A stretch of DNA of 20,748 bases from Wenzhouxiangella sp. (GCA_007123575.1 SKKV01000081.1:1-20748), one strand, 5' to 3'. Positions 6,456-15,431 are shown, counted from the stretch's first letter. Numbers and translations: made by a program. Notes: a model not told the origin generated them from the sequence alone.

Positions 6456-7133
6456 ATGAATGAACAAACTCGCAAGGCGCTGAAAAATCCCGAGACCTGG
6501 CTGCGCCTGCCGGTCATGGTGCTGTTTTTTGTCATGCTCATGATTGCCACACCGCTGCTGATCGTGGTTTCCCTGTATGCATGGGTGGTGCTGCTGGTGA
6601 CCGGCGGCTGGCCTGAGTCTGTCCTTCGATACGGCAAGGACATAGGGGCCTGGTTCGAGCGTGCCAGCCGCTACCTGACTGGTGCGGCCGATCGTCGGCC
6701 ATTCCCGTTCGAGGATCTGGATTGCCCGCGCGACCCGGCACCGGTCCCGGTCACCAGGGTCGCGTCACCCAACCCGGCGCAAGAGATACCAGCCGCCGCT
6801 GCCCCCGCCTCTGATGATCGCGGCGTCAAGGACCGTTCTGACTCGGACCGATCTGCCAAGCCGGCTGGTGATCAGGGAAAAAGCCCCTCAAGCGAGGCCA
6901 GCGACAGCAAGAAAGCCGGCAAGAAAGCCAGCAAGAAAAAAACCGCGGCGAAAAAGAAAGCGCGCAGCAAGAAAGCGGGTGCGAAAAAATCGGCTGGCAA
7001 GAAAGCTGTCGGCAAGAAGCAGGCCACGAAGAAGTCAGCGCAGAAAAAGGCCGGCGCGGCCCGTGCCGAAAAAGAAGCGTCCAAAGAAGGCGCTGACCCT
7101 CAGGCGCCGCAAAGCCCCGACGCGCCCAACTGA
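6456..7133 (+). CDS. DUF4389-type membrane protein with histone-H1-like Lys/Ala tail
   Basis: Residues 1-80 match the pattern of DUF4389, a small proteobacterial inner-membrane family: KNPETWLRLPVMVLFFVMLM, then an unusually long hydrophobic stretch (about 18-50), TGGWPESVLRYGKDIGAWFE, YLTGAADRRPFPFED. Residues about 85-145 are a Pro/Ala/Ser/Asp linker. Residues about 146-210 repeat Lys-Lys-Ala units (KKAGKKASKKKTAAKKKARS), like histone H1, Pseudomonas AlgP or Bordetella BpH1. A cytoplasmic tail of this kind could bind DNA, RNA or acidic lipid. The function of DUF4389 is not known. The ATG at 6456 has no strong ribosome site. The stop is four bases before the end of the convergent gene. Confidence 0.82.
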   Translation: MNEQTRKALKNPETWLRLPVMVLFFVMLMIATPLLIVVSLYAWVVLLVTGGWPESVLRYGKDIGAWFERASRYLTGAADRRPFPFEDLDCPRDPAPVPVTRVASPNPAQEIPAAAAPASDDRGVKDRSDSDRSAKPAGDQGKSPSSEASDSKKAGKKASKKKTAAKKKARSKKAGAKKSAGKKAVGKKQATKKSAQKKAGAARAEKEASKEGADPQAPQSPDAPN

Positions 7134-7137
7134 CGGC

Positions 7138-7746
7138 TCACGCTGTCAGCAGCAACTCGACTTCTTGAATGCTGCCACGGCGCAGGGGCCGGCCATCGAT
7201 GGGGCTAGGTAGCGCCTGGCGCGCCTCGCGCCCGACCATCACGGCCAGCTCGACTACCTCGCCGTCTGCCTGCACGACCAGCACGTCAATGTGGCGACGG
7301 CTGCCGTCATGCCAGCGGACCCGGCGGCGCTCCTGCTCGAAAGGAATGCCGTGCTCCATCAAAAAGCGAACGACCGCATCCGGGTCATCCGTGAACACAT
7401 GCAGACAAATCCGCGAGAACTCGTCGGCCGTGCCTTCGAGCACTGGCCCAACCAGTTTCGGGCCGAAAGGTTTCAGAAAGCGCATGGCCTTGATCGCCGC
7501 ATGACGCATTTCCAGCAGGCGATCAGCCAGCTCTTCGCCACCGTAAAGTTGTTGCCATTCGCGCAGTGCCGCTTCGATTTCCGCGTTTGATGGAAGCCCC
7601 TGTCGAGTTGATGCGCCCAGGCGTTCGGCCGCCTTGTGTTTGGCCAGGAGGTAACTGCGTTGGCCTTCGGTGGCGATGATGCGAGCGGCCTCAGCGGCCA
7701 GCTCCAGGCGCTCGCGGCTGCGCCGACGCGTTGATCGGTTCGCCAT
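7138..7746 (-). CDS. Conserved hypothetical protein beside mrcA
   Basis: The 202 residues have no signal peptide or membrane segment. Residues about 1-90 are helical and basic at the front (MANRSTRRRSRERLELAAEA). Residues about 92-200 alternate strands and helices: KPFGPKLVGPVLEGTADEFS, ICLHVFTDDPDAVVRFLMEH, HIDVLVVQADGEVVELAVMV, DGRPLRRGSIQEVELLL. I recall similar unnamed proteins in gammaproteobacteria. The GxA..S..CLHVF and later acidic strand faintly recall nucleotidyltransferase folds, but the typical GS..DxD signature is not present, so I give no function. The ATG at 7746 is five bases after the mrcA stop, so it is probably co-transcribed with mrcA and may be translated by coupling, since no ribosome site is obvious. 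Confidence 0.7.
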   Translation of the reverse strand: MANRSTRRRSRERLELAAEAARIIATEGQRSYLLAKHKAAERLGASTRQGLPSNAEIEAALREWQQLYGGEELADRLLEMRHAAIKAMRFLKPFGPKLVGPVLEGTADEFSRICLHVFTDDPDAVVRFLMEHGIPFEQERRRVRWHDGSRRHIDVLVVQADGEVVELAVMVGREARQALPSPIDGRPLRRGSIQEVELLLTA

Positions 7747-7751
7747 GGAGA

Positions 7752-10232
7752 TCAGAAAATATCGAACGGATCGGATTCGCTGCCGTTTTCTTCGCTAGCC
7801 TCCAGCGGCGGCAGGTTCTCTGCATGAAACCACTCTTGCATGGCGCCACTGACCCCGGGCCGGGTGCGCAGGCCGGTCTCGGGGTTGATCGGTGCCTGAG
7901 CCAGGCCAACCGGAACGGTGCTCGGCTGCTCGGGCCGATCGCGCAAGGCTTCGGCCATGAAGTCGACCCAGAGCGGTAGCGCGGTTCGGCCACCTTGTTC
8001 ATTGCGCCCTAGGCTCTGGTTGTCATCCATGCCCAGCCAAACCGTGGTCACGATGCCTCCGCCGTAACCGGCAAACCAGGTATCGCGCAAGTCGTTGGTC
8101 GTCCCGGTCTTGCCGGCCAGATCACTGCGCCCCAGGGCCAGCGCCCGGCGCCCGGTGCCCGAGGTGATCACGTCGGACAGCATTGAGCTGATCAGCCAGG
8201 CGGTTTGCGAGGAAATGACTTGTTCAGCTGCTTCCGGAATCGTCGGGCCGACCAGGGCCGGCAATGCTTCAATCGTTTCGGTCTGGCCAGGCGTGACCCG
8301 GCGCGGTCCGACAATCGAATCTCCTTCCTGGCCGTTGGCAATGGCGTTGTCGCCGCTGGCCGGCATCGTCGGGCAGTCAGGACACACCTTGCGCCATGGC
8401 GGCTCGAACACGATCTGGCCGTTGCCATCGACCAATCGATGAATGAACTGGGGATTAACGGCATAGCCGCCGTTGGCGAAGACTGCGTAGGCTGCTGTCA
8501 TGCTCAGCGGGGTCAGGGATGCTGAGCCGAGCGCCATTGATGGACCATTGGGCAGCTCGTTGCGGTCGAAGCCGAAATCAGAAATGTAGTCGCGCGCGTA
8601 GTCCAGCCCCATGCTCATCAGCAAGCGCACGCTGACCAGGTTGCGCGAATGCACCATGGCCTCGCGCAGGCGGGTCGGGCCGTGGAAGCGACGGCTGAAG
8701 TTGGTTGGCCGCCAGGCCCGCTCCATGGAGGGGTCGTCGACGACAACCGGCGCATCGTTGACCACCGAGGCGGCGGTAAAGCCATGGTCCAGGGCGGCGG
8801 CGTACACGAACGGCTTGAATGCCGAGCCGGGTTGGCGTCGGCTCTGGGTAACCCGGTTGAACTGGCTGCGACCAAAATCCAGCCCGCCAACCAGGGCCAG
8901 GATGGCGCCGGTGTCGGCCTCCATGGCGACCAGGGCGGCCTCGGCCACCGGTACCTGGGCCAGCCGCCATTCGTCCTCGACCCAACGTACTCGCACCAGG
9001 TCACCGGGGGCGAGCACTTCGCTGGCCTCGCTTGGGCGGCTGCCCAGCGAATCCTGGGCTAGCTGCGGCCTGGCCCAGGACAAGCCGTCGATATCCAGCA
9101 CGATTTCCTCGCCACCGCGCACGATCATTTGAGCTTGGGTCTCGTCACTATCCAGCACCAGCGCGGGAATCAGATCAGCCACGGGGCGCACCTGGTTCAA
9201 GCGTCCGTTGATGTCGGCCAGGTTGTTCAGCGCTTCAAGATCAAACTGCTGCTCGGGGCCGCGCCAGCCGTGGCGTCGGTCATAAACCTGCAGGCCATCG
9301 CGGATGGCCTGATCGGCCGCGCGCTGGAGGCGGGCATCGACCGTGGTAAACAGTCTGTAGCCGCCACCGTAAGCCTCGCTGGCGCCCAGTTTGTCGACAG
9401 CGAACTGGCGCGCCATTTCAGCCACCCAGTCTGCGTTGAGCTGGCGCACAGGGGCATGCAGACGCGCATTGTTGGGCTCGGCTCGTGCCTCGGCGTGAGT
9501 CGGTTCGTCGATGTAGCCCAGGCGGAGCATCCGGTCCAGCACCCAATTGCGGCGAATCATGGCCTGGCGCGGCCCGGATATTGGATTGTCACGAGACGGT
9601 GCCTTGGGCAGCGCCGCGATCATTGCCATTTCTGCAAGACTGAGCTCATCGAGCCGCTTGCCGTAGTAAACTTGCGCCGCTGCGCCGATGCCGTAGGCGC
9701 GGTGGCCGAGGAATTCCTTGTTCAGGTAGAGCTCGAAGATCTGGTCCTTGGTTAGCTCTTGCTCGATTTTGACCGCGAGCAAAATTTCACGCAGCTTGCG
9801 CGTGATCGAATATTCGGTAGACAGGAAAAACCGGCGTGCAACCTGCTGGGTAATAGTGCTGCCGCCAGGCACGCGACCGCGGCCCATGGAGCGACCATAT
9901 AGCCAGACGCCGCGCAAGGTGCCTCGCCAATCAATGCCGGGATGGCGGTAAAATCGATCATCCTCGGCAGCGAGGAAGGCCAAACGCATTTTTTCGGGCA
10001 CATCGAGCAGCGCAACTGGCGTTCGGCGCTGCTCGCCGACTTCCAGCATCAGCTGTTCGTCGGCCGAATAAATGCGCAGCGGAACCTGCAGCCGGACATC
10101 GCGCAGGGTGTCGACCGAGGGCAGTGTTGGTACGATTGTCAGCCAAATAACCGCCACGCCGATTGCCGCCAATGCGAAAATCAGGAAAAACAGGCGGATA
10201 GAAAAAACTATTAAAGGCTTTATTCGAACCAT
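7752..10232 (-). CDS. mrcA: Penicillin-binding protein 1A, bifunctional transglycosylase/transpeptidase
   Basis: Class A PBP that polymerises and cross-links peptidoglycan, anchored in the inner membrane with its body in the periplasm. I start it at the ATG at 10232 (826 residues): MVRIKPLIVF leads directly into the single membrane helix (about 7-34), as in E. coli PBP1A, whereas an ATG at 10346 would add 38 unrelated residues. The glycosyltransferase (GT51) domain has AAEDDRFYRHPGIDWRG with catalytic E90 and RVPGGSTITQQVARRFF. An OB-like insertion follows (about 370-430). The transpeptidase has SAFK (470-473), SRN (529-531) and KTGT (708-711). It diverges from pilM across 224 bases, the usual gammaproteobacterial arrangement. 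Confidence 0.96.
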   Translation of the reverse strand: MVRIKPLIVFSIRLFFLIFALAAIGVAVIWLTIVPTLPSVDTLRDVRLQVPLRIYSADEQLMLEVGEQRRTPVALLDVPEKMRLAFLAAEDDRFYRHPGIDWRGTLRGVWLYGRSMGRGRVPGGSTITQQVARRFFLSTEYSITRKLREILLAVKIEQELTKDQIFELYLNKEFLGHRAYGIGAAAQVYYGKRLDELSLAEMAMIAALPKAPSRDNPISGPRQAMIRRNWVLDRMLRLGYIDEPTHAEARAEPNNARLHAPVRQLNADWVAEMARQFAVDKLGASEAYGGGYRLFTTVDARLQRAADQAIRDGLQVYDRRHGWRGPEQQFDLEALNNLADINGRLNQVRPVADLIPALVLDSDETQAQMIVRGGEEIVLDIDGLSWARPQLAQDSLGSRPSEASEVLAPGDLVRVRWVEDEWRLAQVPVAEAALVAMEADTGAILALVGGLDFGRSQFNRVTQSRRQPGSAFKPFVYAAALDHGFTAASVVNDAPVVVDDPSMERAWRPTNFSRRFHGPTRLREAMVHSRNLVSVRLLMSMGLDYARDYISDFGFDRNELPNGPSMALGSASLTPLSMTAAYAVFANGGYAVNPQFIHRLVDGNGQIVFEPPWRKVCPDCPTMPASGDNAIANGQEGDSIVGPRRVTPGQTETIEALPALVGPTIPEAAEQVISSQTAWLISSMLSDVITSGTGRRALALGRSDLAGKTGTTNDLRDTWFAGYGGGIVTTVWLGMDDNQSLGRNEQGGRTALPLWVDFMAEALRDRPEQPSTVPVGLAQAPINPETGLRTRPGVSGAMQEWFHAENLPPLEASEENGSESDPFDIF

Positions 10233-10445
10233 GAGATATGGTAAATGTACGTCTGGAGAATCAGGATTCCGGTGTTTTGGATGCGGGATTCGTGCAAAAG
10301 TGCCCTCGAAAAGTGGGCCTGAACGTGCGATTGCAGAGATTAGCACACGGCTGGTTGCCTGACCGGCACCGGAATATGGGGATGATTCGAGCCGGCTGTA
10401 ACGCTAAATTGGACCAGAACGCCTGACTGCGCCGAACAGAGGGTC

Positions 10446-10460
10446 ATGAAAGCACAATGA
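10446..10460 (+). promoter_or_regulatory. Four-codon leader ORF overlapping the pilM start
   Basis: ATG AAA GCA CAA TGA at 10446-10460 overlaps the pilM ATG at 10457 as ATGA. The only clear ribosome site in the leader, AGAGGG at 10438-10443, is 13 bases from the pilM ATG but only two from this ATG. Reinitiation at pilM after reading this leader is possible; a long-spaced direct start on pilM is the alternative. The remainder of 10233-10456 shows no secure promoter for mrcA or pilM. Confidence 0.3.
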
Positions 10461-11530
10461 ATGAAATCATCTCGAAGCTTTTTCGCAGCGCGCCGCCGCC
10501 CATGATCGGGGTGGATATCGGCACCAGCAGCGTCAAGCTCCTGCAACTGGCGCCGAACGGCTCCAGTTACCGGGTGGAAGCCTTCGCGATCGAAGCCGTG
10601 CCCGAAGGCGCGGTCAGCGAGGGCAGCATTGCCGATCCTGACCAGGTTGCCGAGGCGGTCAAGCGAGGGCTGAAGCGAGGTGGCTTCAAGGCCAAGGCCT
10701 GCGCTATGGCGGTCACTGGGTCGGCCGTCATTACCAAAGTGATCAATCTGCCGGCCGACCTCTCCGAGGAAGACATCGAAGGCCAGATCGAGGTCGAGGC
10801 CAGTCAATACATTCCCTATCCGCGCGAAGAGGTGAGTCTGGATTTCGAAGTTCTGGGCCCGTCCCCGCGCAATGCGGACCTGCTTGAGATTCTGCTGGCA
10901 GCTTCCAAGACCGAGCATGTCGACGCCCGGCGCGAGGTGGCAGAGCTGGCCGGACTGAACGTCAAGGTGATCGACGTTGAATCCTTTGCCATTTCCAATG
11001 CGTTTAGCCTGGTTCGCAAGCGCGCCGGCATTGATGAGTCAGACACCATTGGTGTTTTGAACATCGGTTCAACGGTCTCGACAATGATCGTGCTGCGGGG
11101 GGATCGCTCGGTTTATAGTCGCGAACACTCTTTTGGCGGCAATCAGCTGGTCGAAGAATGCATGAGGCGCTATGGCATGGATGCAGAGCAGGCCAGCTTC
11201 CTGCAGCGCGGCGAAGAACCGCCGGCCGGTTTCGAGGATGAGGTGCTGGAGCCATTCCGGCAAAACATCATCCAGCAGATCAGCCGTGCCCTGCAGTTCT
11301 ACTCCTCCTCCAGCGATTACACCAGCATCACAACCCTGTTCATTACCGGCGGCGGGGCCTCCATTCCCGGCCTGGCCGAGGCGGTGGGTAACGAAGTCGG
11401 CATTTCATGTGAAGTGGCCGACCCGTTGAAGGATTTGCGACTGTCTCCGAAAATCAGCGCACGGGCCCTGGAGCAGGCCAGGCCTTCCCTGACTACCGCC
11501 TGCGGACTTGCCTTGCGGGGATTCAATTAA
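10457..11530 (+). CDS. pilM: Type IV pilus assembly protein PilM
   Basis: PilM is an actin-like, ATP-binding cytoplasmic protein that binds the N-terminal tail of PilN and links the alignment complex to the pilus motor. The 357 residues match the family length. The nucleotide site is seen in MIGVDIGTSSVKLLQL (16-31, phosphate 1), IGVLNIGSTVSTMIVL (198-213, phosphate 2) and LFITGGGASIPGL (294-306, adenosine motif). The conserved EGQIEVEASQYIPYP block of PilM lies at 108-122. The stop overlaps the pilN start by one base (TAATG), which implies translational coupling. First gene of the pilMNOPQ operon. Confidence 0.96.
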   Translation: MNEIISKLFRSAPPPMIGVDIGTSSVKLLQLAPNGSSYRVEAFAIEAVPEGAVSEGSIADPDQVAEAVKRGLKRGGFKAKACAMAVTGSAVITKVINLPADLSEEDIEGQIEVEASQYIPYPREEVSLDFEVLGPSPRNADLLEILLAASKTEHVDARREVAELAGLNVKVIDVESFAISNAFSLVRKRAGIDESDTIGVLNIGSTVSTMIVLRGDRSVYSREHSFGGNQLVEECMRRYGMDAEQASFLQRGEEPPAGFEDEVLEPFRQNIIQQISRALQFYSSSSDYTSITTLFITGGGASIPGLAEAVGNEVGISCEVADPLKDLRLSPKISARALEQARPSLTTACGLALRGFN

Positions 11531-12099
11531 TGGCAAAAATCAACCTATTGCCCTGGCGCGAGAATCTGCGCCAGCAGCGACAGAAGAATTTCCTGGCTTC
11601 ACTGGCAGTGGCTGCGCTAGTTGCCGTCGGGTTGGTGCTGCTGGCCAATATGGGCATCAACAACCAGATATCGGGGCAGGAAAACCGCAACAACTTTCTG
11701 CGCGGTGAAATACGCAAGCTTGACAGCGCCATCGCCCGGATCGAGCGACTGGAGCGCACTCGCGACGATTTGATCCAGCGCAAGAACGTGATTGAGCGCT
11801 TGCAGATCAATCGCTCGCTAATGGTGCACCTGTTCAACCAGTTGGCGGAAACCTTGCCCGAGGGAATTACGCTAAATTCCGTCCGCCAGACCGGCCAGCA
11901 GTTGACCATATCTGGCACCAGCGAATCCGAATCGCGGGTGTCTGAGTACATGCGAAACATCGAGGCGGCCGAGTGGTTGCACAGTCCGACGCTGCGCATC
12001 GTGGTTCGAACAGACTCGGCTGATCGTCCTGGACAGCCGCATCGGTTCGAATTGACAGCGCGGGTGGCGGCACCAGGCCAGGAAGACGAGGAGCGCTGA
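11530..12099 (+). CDS. pilN: Type IV pilus assembly protein PilN
   Basis: Bitopic inner-membrane protein that pairs with PilO and binds PilM. The cytoplasmic tail has the conserved INLLPWRE (residues 4-11), the segment held in PilM. A membrane helix covers about 21-43. A coiled coil follows (about 50-95, ENRNNFLRGEIRKLDSAI) and then a periplasmic alpha/beta domain with LAETLPEGITLNSVRQTG (105-122). At 189 residues it is of normal length. It starts on the pilM stop codon and ends four bases before pilO. Confidence 0.95.
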   Translation: MAKINLLPWRENLRQQRQKNFLASLAVAALVAVGLVLLANMGINNQISGQENRNNFLRGEIRKLDSAIARIERLERTRDDLIQRKNVIERLQINRSLMVHLFNQLAETLPEGITLNSVRQTGQQLTISGTSESESRVSEYMRNIEAAEWLHSPTLRIVVRTDSADRPGQPHRFELTARVAAPGQEDEER

Positions 12100-12103
12100 A
12101 CTC

Positions 12104-12718
12104 ATGGATCTCAATGAACTGAAAGACCTCGACTTCAATAACCTGGGCAGTGCCTCGACCGGCACCAAGGCCGTGCTTGTCGGGCTGGTTGTTGTGCTGC
12201 TTCTCGTTGGTGGCTATTTCCTCTTGATCAAGGAAAAGCGCGAGCGCCTGGAACGGGTTGAGCAGACCGAGGTGCAGCTACGCACCGAGTTCCGCGAGAA
12301 GCAGCAGAAGGCGGCCAACCTGGAGCGCTACGAGGCCCAGCTTGAAGAAATGGAAGAACTGCTGGCGACCATGCTTCAGCAGCTGCCCTCCAGAACGGAG
12401 ATGCCCGATATCCTGGTGGACGTCTCCAGGACGGCACAGGGTTCTGGCATCCGCAACGAACTGTTCGAGCCCAGGGCTGAAGTGCTGCGTGATTTTTATG
12501 CCGAGCAGCCGATCAGCGTGCGGCTGGTTGGCACCTATCACGAATTTGGCGCATTCGTCAGCTCGGTGGCTTCCTTGTCGCGGGTGGTCATTTTGACCAT
12601 GCGCGATATCTCCCTGCAGCCGATCGAAGGCGGAAGGCTGCGCATGGAGGGGACAGTGACCACCTATCGCTACCTGGATGATTCAGAGATCGACAATGCC
12701 AGCGGGGGGCGGAGATAA
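12104..12718 (+). CDS. pilO: Type IV pilus assembly protein PilO
   Basis: Partner of PilN in the inner-membrane dimer. The sequence has a short cytoplasmic N-terminus (MDLNELKDLDFNNLG, typical of PilO), one membrane helix at about 23-43, a strongly charged coiled coil at about 44-92, and a periplasmic ferredoxin-like domain with LPSRTEMPDILVDVSRTA (94-111) and YHEFGAFVSSVASLSRVV. Length 204 is normal. A ribosome site GAGGAG lies inside the end of pilN. The gene abuts pilP without a gap. Confidence 0.95.
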   Translation: MDLNELKDLDFNNLGSASTGTKAVLVGLVVVLLLVGGYFLLIKEKRERLERVEQTEVQLRTEFREKQQKAANLERYEAQLEEMEELLATMLQQLPSRTEMPDILVDVSRTAQGSGIRNELFEPRAEVLRDFYAEQPISVRLVGTYHEFGAFVSSVASLSRVVILTMRDISLQPIEGGRLRMEGTVTTYRYLDDSEIDNASGGRR

Positions 12719-13255
12719 ATGATGGTTAAAGACTGGTCCAAGCTTTTTGTCCTGCTGCTGGCGGCCACGCTGCTCACTGCCTGCGAGCGGGGCACGCGCG
12801 ATCTGGAGCAGTGGGTCGCTGAAACCTTGCGCACCCCAGGGGGAGAAATTGACCCCATTCCGCCGGTGGCTACACCGGAGCCTGTGGCTTACCAGGCTTT
12901 CGATCTTCGCGACCCATTCCAGCGCCGGGTTGCGCGCGCCGACGAGCCGGTGGAAGAAGAAGCTGTCACTGGCTCGATCAGGCCGGATCCCGATCGCCGC
13001 AGGGAGTTCCTTGAAGGCTTCCCGCTGGACACGCTTCGCATGGTCGGCACGCTGGACATCGAGGGGACCAATTTTGCCCTGATCAGGGACAATGACAACG
13101 TCATCCATCGCGTTGCCGAAGGTAACTATATGGGCACGAATCATGGCCGGGTGGCACGCGTTCGCGGAGACCGCGTTGAACTGGTGGAGCTGGTCGAGGA
13201 CCCGCGTGGCGGCTGGACCGAGCGCCGCGCGCAAGTAGTCATGGCCGAAAACTGA
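12719..13255 (+). CDS. pilP: Type IV pilus assembly lipoprotein PilP
   Basis: Inner-membrane lipoprotein that connects the PilN-PilO dimer to the PilQ secretin. A lipoprotein signal ends in LLTAC (C22). A disordered Pro-rich stretch follows, with the family motif AFDLRDPFQ at 60-68, then the beta-sandwich domain with DTLRMVGTL (104-112), NFALIRDNDNVIHRVAEGNY and a C-terminal strand region. Length 178 is usual. There are two ATGs, at 12719 and 12722; GGAG at 12711-12714 is spaced better for the second. The gene begins right after the pilO stop. Confidence 0.94.
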   Translation: MMVKDWSKLFVLLLAATLLTACERGTRDLEQWVAETLRTPGGEIDPIPPVATPEPVAYQAFDLRDPFQRRVARADEPVEEEAVTGSIRPDPDRRREFLEGFPLDTLRMVGTLDIEGTNFALIRDNDNVIHRVAEGNYMGTNHGRVARVRGDRVELVELVEDPRGGWTERRAQVVMAEN

Positions 13256-13334
13256 ACACTGTGGCCGAACAGCAAGGATCCGAACACAGATGAAGACAAC
13301 GACGACATTCAGGGTCTCAAATGGGAGAAAAACG

Positions 13335-15431
13335 ATGAACAGCGGTAGCAAGGCGACAGTGCTCCTGGTTGGGCTGTTCTGCTTGTTTTCTTGGGCTACG
13401 GCAGCGGAGCTGACCGATGTCAGGGTGGAATCCGGTGATGGTGAGGTAAGGTTCATCCTGCAAACTGATGCACCGCCCCCGGACCCGACCGTTTTTGTCA
13501 CCGAGCAACCGCCTCGCATTGTGCTCGAGCTGCCTGACACCACCACCCGCATGCGTGGCGATAGAGTGTCTCTGGGCCTCGGTCCGGCTCAAAGTTACAT
13601 GGCGCTCAGCGCGGGCGGCCGAACGCGCCTGGTTGTCGACTTGAATCGAGTCGTGTCCTACGACCTGAGTGTGGAGTCGGATCGCATCGTATTGGCCTTG
13701 GATGCTGGCACCGTGCGCACTGCGCCGGCGGCCACGGTGGGCGAATCAAGCTTCGAAATTACCGGCATCGATTTCCGCCGCGGTGCCGACGGCGAAAGCC
13801 GCGTCATCCTCGACTTTGATCGGGCCGGGGTCAACATGTCGGTCAATGAGCGTGCCGCCGGTCTGCGCATTGACCTGTTCGACACGCGCCTGCAGCGCAA
13901 TCTCTTCCAGCGTCTTGACGTTGCCGATTTCGCCACGCCCGTGCAGTTCATAACGCCCGAGCAGCGTGGTGATAACGTCCGTTTGCAGCTCGACGTTGCA
14001 GGACCTTACGAACACATGGCCTATCAGACAGCCGATCGTCTGGTCATTGAGGTAGGGCGCCCGGCACCGGAGCCGGTGCGTGATCGCGAACTGCAGTTCT
14101 TCGAAGAGCGCGAATACGAAGGTAGCCGCGTTACTCTCAACTTCCAGGAAATCCAGGTGCGTTCCGTGCTGCAGCTGATTGCTGATGTCTCGGACCTGAA
14201 TATCGTCGTGTCAGATTCGGTGAGTGGCGCGCTGACCCTGCGTTTGACCAACGTGCCCTGGGACCAGGCCCTGGATATCATTCTCGAAACCCGCAATCTC
14301 GACATGCGGCGCTCGGGTAATGTCATCTGGATTGCGCCGGCCAGCGAGATTGCCCAGCGCGAGCAGCAGGTGCTGCGCGCCCGGGCCGAGCGTCAGAGCC
14401 TCGAGCCCCTGCGCACGGCGATGATCTCGGTCAGCTATGCCGATGCCGGTGAACTGGCCACCCTGATCCGCGCTGCTTCGGCCGACACCGAGCAGGGTTT
14501 GCTGTCCTCGCGCGGCTCGATCACGGTTGATCAACGCACCAATACACTCCTTATCTCCGACACGATAGAACAAATCGACGAGATTCGCAGCCTGGTGGCG
14601 GAACTGGATCGCCCGGTCAGGCAGGTCCTGATTGAGTCGCGCATCGTGATTGCCCGGCATGATTTCAACCATGAGCTGGGCGTTCGCTTTGGTGTGACGG
14701 CGGCCCGTGAAGACTCTCGTGCCAATCTCCTGGCCACCTCGGGCAGCTCAACCGGACTGGACCTGATCAACCGCCAGGCCATCGCCAACCGTCGAGCGAC
14801 CCAGGGCGGCAGCAGCCTCCCAGTCGACCCACCAGCACTCAATGACCGTCTCAACGTCAATTTGCCGGTGGCCAACCCGGCTGGTCGCCTGGGTTTCAGC
14901 GTTCTGGCCGCTGATTATCTGCTTGATCTGGAGTTGAGCGCGCTGGAAGCGGAAGGCCAGGGTGAAGTGATCTCCACGCCGCGGGTCATCACCGCCAACC
15001 AGGCCCAGGCAGTCATCAAGCAGGGTGTCCAGATTCCGTATCAGGAGGCCACCCAGGCTGGCGCGGGCACGGCCGTGTCGTTCCAGGAAGCAAACCTGGA
15101 GATGGAAGTCACGCCCTTGATTACGCCTGACAACCGCGTCCAGATGAGCCTGAAGATTACCCAGAACACCATCGGCGAAATCTTCGCCGGTGTTCCGTCC
15201 ATCGATACGCGTGAGCTCGAAACCCGCGTCCTGATCGACAACGGCCAAACCGTGGTGCTGGGCGGCATCTTCCAGGAGGAGCGCAACTTCGAGACCTCGA
15301 AAGTGCCTGTGCTGGGCGATGTGCCCGTGTTGGGTGCCCTGTTCCGCAATCGCGGCACCCGGGATCAGAAGCGCGAACTGCTGATCTTCGTCACCCCCAC
15401 CATTCTTGATGACCGAGTGGTCCTGGACTAA
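13335..15431 (+). CDS. pilQ: Type IV pilus secretin PilQ
   Basis: PilQ forms the outer-membrane ring through which the pilus passes. I start it at the ATG at 13335 (698 residues), which has GGGAG seven bases upstream and puts the signal peptide at 1-24; an in-frame ATG at 13290 would add 15 polar residues before it. Two AMIN peptidoglycan-binding domains lie at about 25-122 and 140-241. The STN/N0 domain (FQEIQVRSVLQLIADVSDLN) is at about 270-335, a secretin N1 domain at about 360-425 and the secretin barrel at about 430-692. The secretin signature VPVLGDVPVLGALFR is at 657-671. Last core gene of the operon; the next gene is not aroK. Confidence 0.96.
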   Translation: MNSGSKATVLLVGLFCLFSWATAAELTDVRVESGDGEVRFILQTDAPPPDPTVFVTEQPPRIVLELPDTTTRMRGDRVSLGLGPAQSYMALSAGGRTRLVVDLNRVVSYDLSVESDRIVLALDAGTVRTAPAATVGESSFEITGIDFRRGADGESRVILDFDRAGVNMSVNERAAGLRIDLFDTRLQRNLFQRLDVADFATPVQFITPEQRGDNVRLQLDVAGPYEHMAYQTADRLVIEVGRPAPEPVRDRELQFFEEREYEGSRVTLNFQEIQVRSVLQLIADVSDLNIVVSDSVSGALTLRLTNVPWDQALDIILETRNLDMRRSGNVIWIAPASEIAQREQQVLRARAERQSLEPLRTAMISVSYADAGELATLIRAASADTEQGLLSSRGSITVDQRTNTLLISDTIEQIDEIRSLVAELDRPVRQVLIESRIVIARHDFNHELGVRFGVTAAREDSRANLLATSGSSTGLDLINRQAIANRRATQGGSSLPVDPPALNDRLNVNLPVANPAGRLGFSVLAADYLLDLELSALEAEGQGEVISTPRVITANQAQAVIKQGVQIPYQEATQAGAGTAVSFQEANLEMEVTPLITPDNRVQMSLKITQNTIGEIFAGVPSIDTRELETRVLIDNGQTVVLGGIFQEERNFETSKVPVLGDVPVLGALFRNRGTRDQKRELLIFVTPTILDDRVVLD

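Noticed and set aside
6930..6945. A-run as programmed frameshift site in the Lys/Ala tail
   Set aside because: The seven A are not in the X XXY YYZ phase of the reading frame and no stimulatory structure is visible.
10233..10346. 38-residue N-terminal extension of PBP1A
   Set aside because: It would put polar residues before the membrane helix, unlike the family; the ATG at 10232 gives the expected N-terminus.
12683..13552. 289-codon minus-strand ORF across pilP and pilQ
   Set aside because: Antisense to two recognised pil genes; no family resemblance.
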